From Flavobacteriia bacterium (GTDB lineage Bacteria; Bacteroidota; Bacteroidia; Flavobacteriales_D; Crocinitomicaceae), in NCBI GenBank assembly GCA_016183815.1, contig JACPDW010000010.1, positions 310,001 to 374,000 on the forward strand: DNA of 64,000 nucleotides, read 5' to 3'. The notes beneath the pieces were generated by a model. The model was not told the DNA's origin and ran no database searches. It saw nothing but the letters and a program-made list of their open reading frames with translations. Made by a program: the position numbers and the translations under genes. Within the stretch, counting starts at the first letter, position 1. Each line of letters begins with the position of its first letter. Positions 60,450 through 64,000 of this stretch are shown here, in pieces.

Positions 60450-61568
60450 ATGAGTAAAAGAGATTATTATGAAGTTTTAGGACTTGCCAAAAACGCAAGT
60501 GAAAGTGAGATAAAGAAGGCATATCGAAAATTAGCGTTACAATATCATCCAGATAAAAACCCAGGAGATAAAGCTTCAGAAGAAAAGTTTAAAGAAGCTG
60601 CTGAAGCTTATGAAGTTTTAAGTAATACTGAAAAAAGACAGCGTTATGATCAGTATGGTCACGCTGGTCTTGGTGGCGGAGGATTTAGTGGTGGTGGAAT
60701 GAGTATGGACGATATTTTTTCACAGTTTGGAGATATTTTTGGTGGTGCTTTTGGTGGCAATTTTGGTGGTTCATTTGGAGGTAATAGAGGAGGTGCAAGA
60801 TCAGCTAGAGGAACCAATTTAAGGGTTAAAATGAAGCTTACTCTAGAAGAAATTGCAGAAGGAGTCAAGAAAAAAATAAAAGTCAATAAACTCGTTAACG
60901 CTGAGGGCGTTACCTATAAAAATTGCACCACTTGTAATGGATCAGGGCGTGTAACCAGGGTGGCTCAAACTTTTTTAGGTGCGATGCAGACTCAATCTAC
61001 TTGTAATTCTTGTCAAGGTGCTGGAAAAACTATAGATAAAAAACCCACTGATGCAGACAATCATGGATTAAAAAGACAAGAAGACATTGTTGAACTAGAA
61101 ATTCCAGCTGGTGTTGAAGATGGTATGCAATTAAGCGTTACTGGAAAAGGAAATGCTGGTCCTTTTAATGGAATTCCTGGTGATTTAATAGTTCAAATTG
61201 AAGAAATTCCACACAATCAATTTAGAAGGGAAGGCGACAACTTACATCATGAAGTTTTTATCAGTATCATCGATGCTATTTTAGGGGAAACAATTGAAGT
61301 TCCGACAATAAATGGAAGAGCTAAAATCAAAATAGACCCTGGAACTCAAAGTGGAAAAATGTTGCGTTTGAAAGGCAAAGGAATTCCTTCTATACAAAGT
61401 TATGGAACAGGAGATTTGTTTATTCATATCAACGTGTGGACTCCAAAAAAGATTTCAAAAGAAGAGAAAGAGTTATTAGAGAAACTAAAAAATAGTGAAA
61501 GTTTTATTCCTAATCCTGATGGAAATGAGAAAGGATTTTTTCAACGTGTAAAAGATATGTTTCAATAA
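60450..61568 (+). CDS. dnaJ: Molecular chaperone DnaJ
   Basis: J domain with HPD, Gly-rich region, two CxxCxGxG motifs, C-terminal substrate domain. Confidence 0.96.
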   Translation: MSKRDYYEVLGLAKNASESEIKKAYRKLALQYHPDKNPGDKASEEKFKEAAEAYEVLSNTEKRQRYDQYGHAGLGGGGFSGGGMSMDDIFSQFGDIFGGAFGGNFGGSFGGNRGGARSARGTNLRVKMKLTLEEIAEGVKKKIKVNKLVNAEGVTYKNCTTCNGSGRVTRVAQTFLGAMQTQSTCNSCQGAGKTIDKKPTDADNHGLKRQEDIVELEIPAGVEDGMQLSVTGKGNAGPFNGIPGDLIVQIEEIPHNQFRREGDNLHHEVFISIIDAILGETIEVPTINGRAKIKIDPGTQSGKMLRLKGKGIPSIQSYGTGDLFIHINVWTPKKISKEEKELLEKLKNSESFIPNPDGNEKGFFQRVKDMFQ

Positions 61569-61690
61569 ATATAAGATTTTTTAACCTATCAAATGTATTT
61601 TAAGAATAGAATAACAAAAAAATATTTTACACGTTAATAAAAGCTTAAAAAAAAAATGTAGTTTTGCATTTAATAAAAAAATATTCAGCC

Positions 61691-62584
61691 ATGAATTTAA
61701 GTCATTTTTCTGTTTTAGTTAAAAAATATTCAGTAACAAGCTTGTTTTTTATCTTAGGTATTGTCATGTTAATCATTGGTGCCAGTTCTTCTCAAGATGC
61801 AACGTATTTTATTGCTTCATTAATGGTGTTGATAGCAGGATTTTTATCGCTACTGTTTAGTGCTGGATTTTTTAAATCATCAATTGGAAAGTTGATAGGT
61901 TACGTTGCAGGTCTTTCTGCTGTAATTTGTATATTTCTTTCATGGAAAAGCGTAAAAGACACTTCTAAACACAATGAATTGTATAAATTTAGTGTAGAAT
62001 TAGTGAAAGAAAATTTGAGTGTTGTCAGATTGGCACAAAAAGCATATAAAGATAAATTTGGAGTTTATGCTCCTTCTTGGGACAAATTAGAAGAGTTTAT
62101 TAAAACCGGAACTGTGCCTGAAGTGCAAGCTCAAGGTTTTGTTCCTACTAGAAAACTTACCCCAGAGGAAAGTAAATTTATTTATAAAGACAATCGACCA
62201 ATTGACAATAACATGACAGAATGGGAGGCCTATCAATTGTCTAGACATCCTAATTTATATCCTGAATTTAAAGATTTTAAAAGAGATACAGTTCAAATTA
62301 ATTTTTTTGATAAACAATTTAACAACGCGACTTATCTGCAAAGAAGAAAAAAATTAAATTTTGGCGAGTTTAATCCCGACTCTCTAAGATATGTTCCTTA
62401 CACTGGAGCTAGAGAAAAATTTAAAATGCAAACCATTGATAGTATTATGATTGGAACTGATAAAGTTTCTGTCTTAGAAGTAAAAGGAAAACTACCTTTT
62501 GCCGAAGTACATGGTTCAAAAAAGAGAGAAGAAATTTCATTTGGTTCATTAACTTTACCTGATTTATCTGGTAGTTGGGAATAA
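61691..62584 (+). CDS. Membrane protein of unknown function
   Basis: N-terminal TM helices; candidate TAnnTTTG box just upstream; start 61691 preferred. Confidence 0.7.
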   Translation: MNLSHFSVLVKKYSVTSLFFILGIVMLIIGASSSQDATYFIASLMVLIAGFLSLLFSAGFFKSSIGKLIGYVAGLSAVICIFLSWKSVKDTSKHNELYKFSVELVKENLSVVRLAQKAYKDKFGVYAPSWDKLEEFIKTGTVPEVQAQGFVPTRKLTPEESKFIYKDNRPIDNNMTEWEAYQLSRHPNLYPEFKDFKRDTVQINFFDKQFNNATYLQRRKKLNFGEFNPDSLRYVPYTGAREKFKMQTIDSIMIGTDKVSVLEVKGKLPFAEVHGSKKREEISFGSLTLPDLSGSWE

Positions 62585-62589
62585 ATTTA

Positions 62590-63357
62590 ATGTCTTTTTC
62601 CTATTATTTTTTAATTTCTGAAGAATTTGTTTCTTTTTATACAGATTTAGAAGGAGAAATTCAGAATAAAGACACACTTTTTTTTTCATCATGTCAACAA
62701 GAATTACAAAAAGAGGAATTAAACGATTTTATCAAAAAACTTGAATTAGATTTTTCTCAATGTAAACAAATTTTAGTTTCATATTATTCTGGAATTAATG
62801 TACTTATGCCTTCATCAGCTTTTGACATTAATCAAATAAACTCTTATTTTTCCTTTTGCTTTGAAAACCCTCCATTAAAAGAAGATTTAGATTTTAATCG
62901 TTTATACTTATCGTCAATTGTCAATGTTTTTTATTTGCCAAACTGGATTAAAAAGTTTTGGATTTTACGATTTTCAAAAGTTCAAATAAAACATTTTACC
63001 AGCGTTCAAATAAACGGAATAGCTTCAGCTACTTTGTTTGGTAAACACCTTCATTTGAGTATTTTTGAAAATCAAATTCACTTATTGATGTACAATCAAC
63101 AAGAGATTGTTTTTCAAAATTCATTTGATTTTCAAACTGCTGAGGATATTGTGTATTATCTTTCTTTTTGCATTGAACAAGAGGGTTTGTCGTTAGAAAA
63201 AAAGATTAGACTGTTTTATTACAATTATAATTTTTCTCAAAAGGAATTGCTACAAAATATTCAAGAGAAATGTGCTTTTTTTAAACTTTTTGAAACAGCA
63301 CAATGGAAAGATTCTTCTATTCATCACATAAATTATTTGCAACATTGCGTATCATAA
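62590..63357 (+). CDS. DUF3822 family protein
   Basis: Position directly upstream of rsmD and coaD, ASKHA-like sequence feel; start 62590 preferred. Confidence 0.7.
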   Translation: MSFSYYFLISEEFVSFYTDLEGEIQNKDTLFFSSCQQELQKEELNDFIKKLELDFSQCKQILVSYYSGINVLMPSSAFDINQINSYFSFCFENPPLKEDLDFNRLYLSSIVNVFYLPNWIKKFWILRFSKVQIKHFTSVQINGIASATLFGKHLHLSIFENQIHLLMYNQQEIVFQNSFDFQTAEDIVYYLSFCIEQEGLSLEKKIRLFYYNYNFSQKELLQNIQEKCAFFKLFETAQWKDSSIHHINYLQHCVS

Positions 63358-63881
63358 GAGGCATATTAAAAGGGAAAAGATTTACAGCACCCAAAAGTTT
63401 TCCCTCTCGTCCAACCACTGATTTTGCCAAAGAAGGATTGTTCAATATGTTAGAATCAAGAATAGAAATCAACAACTTACATATACTTGATTTGTGTGCA
63501 GGAACAGGAAATATTACGTTTGAATTCTGTTCAAGAGAAGCAAAACACGTCGTATCGGTTGACCAAAACGCTTCTTGTGCCTCATATATTTTCAAAAATG
63601 TGGAACAGTTTCAAATTCAAGACAAAGTAAAAGTCATTAAATCAGAAGTAAGATCATTTTTAAAAAAATGGGATTACACTTATGACCTAATTTTTTTTGA
63701 TCCACCCTATGAATCAACTTTTTATGAAGAATGTATCTCTTTGATTTTCACTAAAAAATTATTGAAAGAAAACGGTCTGCTTATTGTAGAACATAACAAT
63801 AAAAAAGATTTTTCTTCTTTTCCTAATTGGATAGAATGTCGTTCTTTTGGAAATGTGTATTTTAGCTTTTTTAAATCGTAA
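63345..63881 (+). CDS. rsmD: 16S rRNA (guanine(966)-N(2))-methyltransferase RsmD
   Basis: MRIIRGILKGKRFTAP, RPTTDFAKEGLFNML, DLCAGTGNITFEFCSR, DLIFFDPPYE; TTG start proposed at 63345. Confidence 0.92.
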   Translation: MRIIRGILKGKRFTAPKSFPSRPTTDFAKEGLFNMLESRIEINNLHILDLCAGTGNITFEFCSREAKHVVSVDQNASCASYIFKNVEQFQIQDKVKVIKSEVRSFLKKWDYTYDLIFFDPPYESTFYEECISLIFTKKLLKENGLLIVEHNNKKDFSSFPNWIECRSFGNVYFSFFKS

Positions 63882-63884
63882 AAA

Positions 63885-64000
63885 ATGAGTAAAACGGTTT
63901 TATATCCCGGAAGTTTTGACCCATTTACAAAAGGTCACGAAAGTATTGTTCAAAAAGCGTTACTTTTATTTGACAAGCTCGTTATAGGTATAGGAAAAAA
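63885..64000 (+). CDS. coaD: Pantetheine-phosphate adenylyltransferase, 5' part (truncated by window end)
   Basis: MSKTVLYPGSFDPFTKGHESIVQKALLLFDKLVIGIGK. Confidence 0.93.
   Translation, partial: MSKTVLYPGSFDPFTKGHESIVQKALLLFDKLVIGIGK

Overview
AT-rich Bacteroidota window, probably Flavobacteriia-like (T9SS sorting domains, Porin_10-type porin, DUF4271, DUF3822, TAnnTTTG promoter-like boxes). Positions 1 to ~9030 look like the right end of an integrated island that stops at a tRNA-Asp 3'-end fragment (9006-9032) followed by a terminator. The island carries a two-gene operon of a 1018-aa reverse transcriptase and a separate nitrilase-fold protein, resembling a split version of the RT-nitrilase (UG1/DRT type 1-like) anti-phage systems. 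It also carries an intact IS1634-family IS flanked by ~152-bp direct repeats and a small conserved cassette of unknown function. The rest is mostly chromosomal backbone: FecBCD-type ABC importer, murI, yceI, nth, several T9SS-secreted repeat proteins, a lipid/pigment-type cluster with a trifunctional MMPL-acyltransferase-methyltransferase, hppD/hmgA, PBP1A, hemD, patatin, corA, a pentameric ligand-gated ion channel homologue, grpE/dnaJ, rsmD and a partial coaD. Intergenic regions hold a 264-bp MITE with 16-bp perfect TIRs and a 4-bp TSD, plus dispersed palindromic repeats. prsW appears to be broken by one in-frame stop. All assignments come from reading the sequence and ORF translations; no database search was run.
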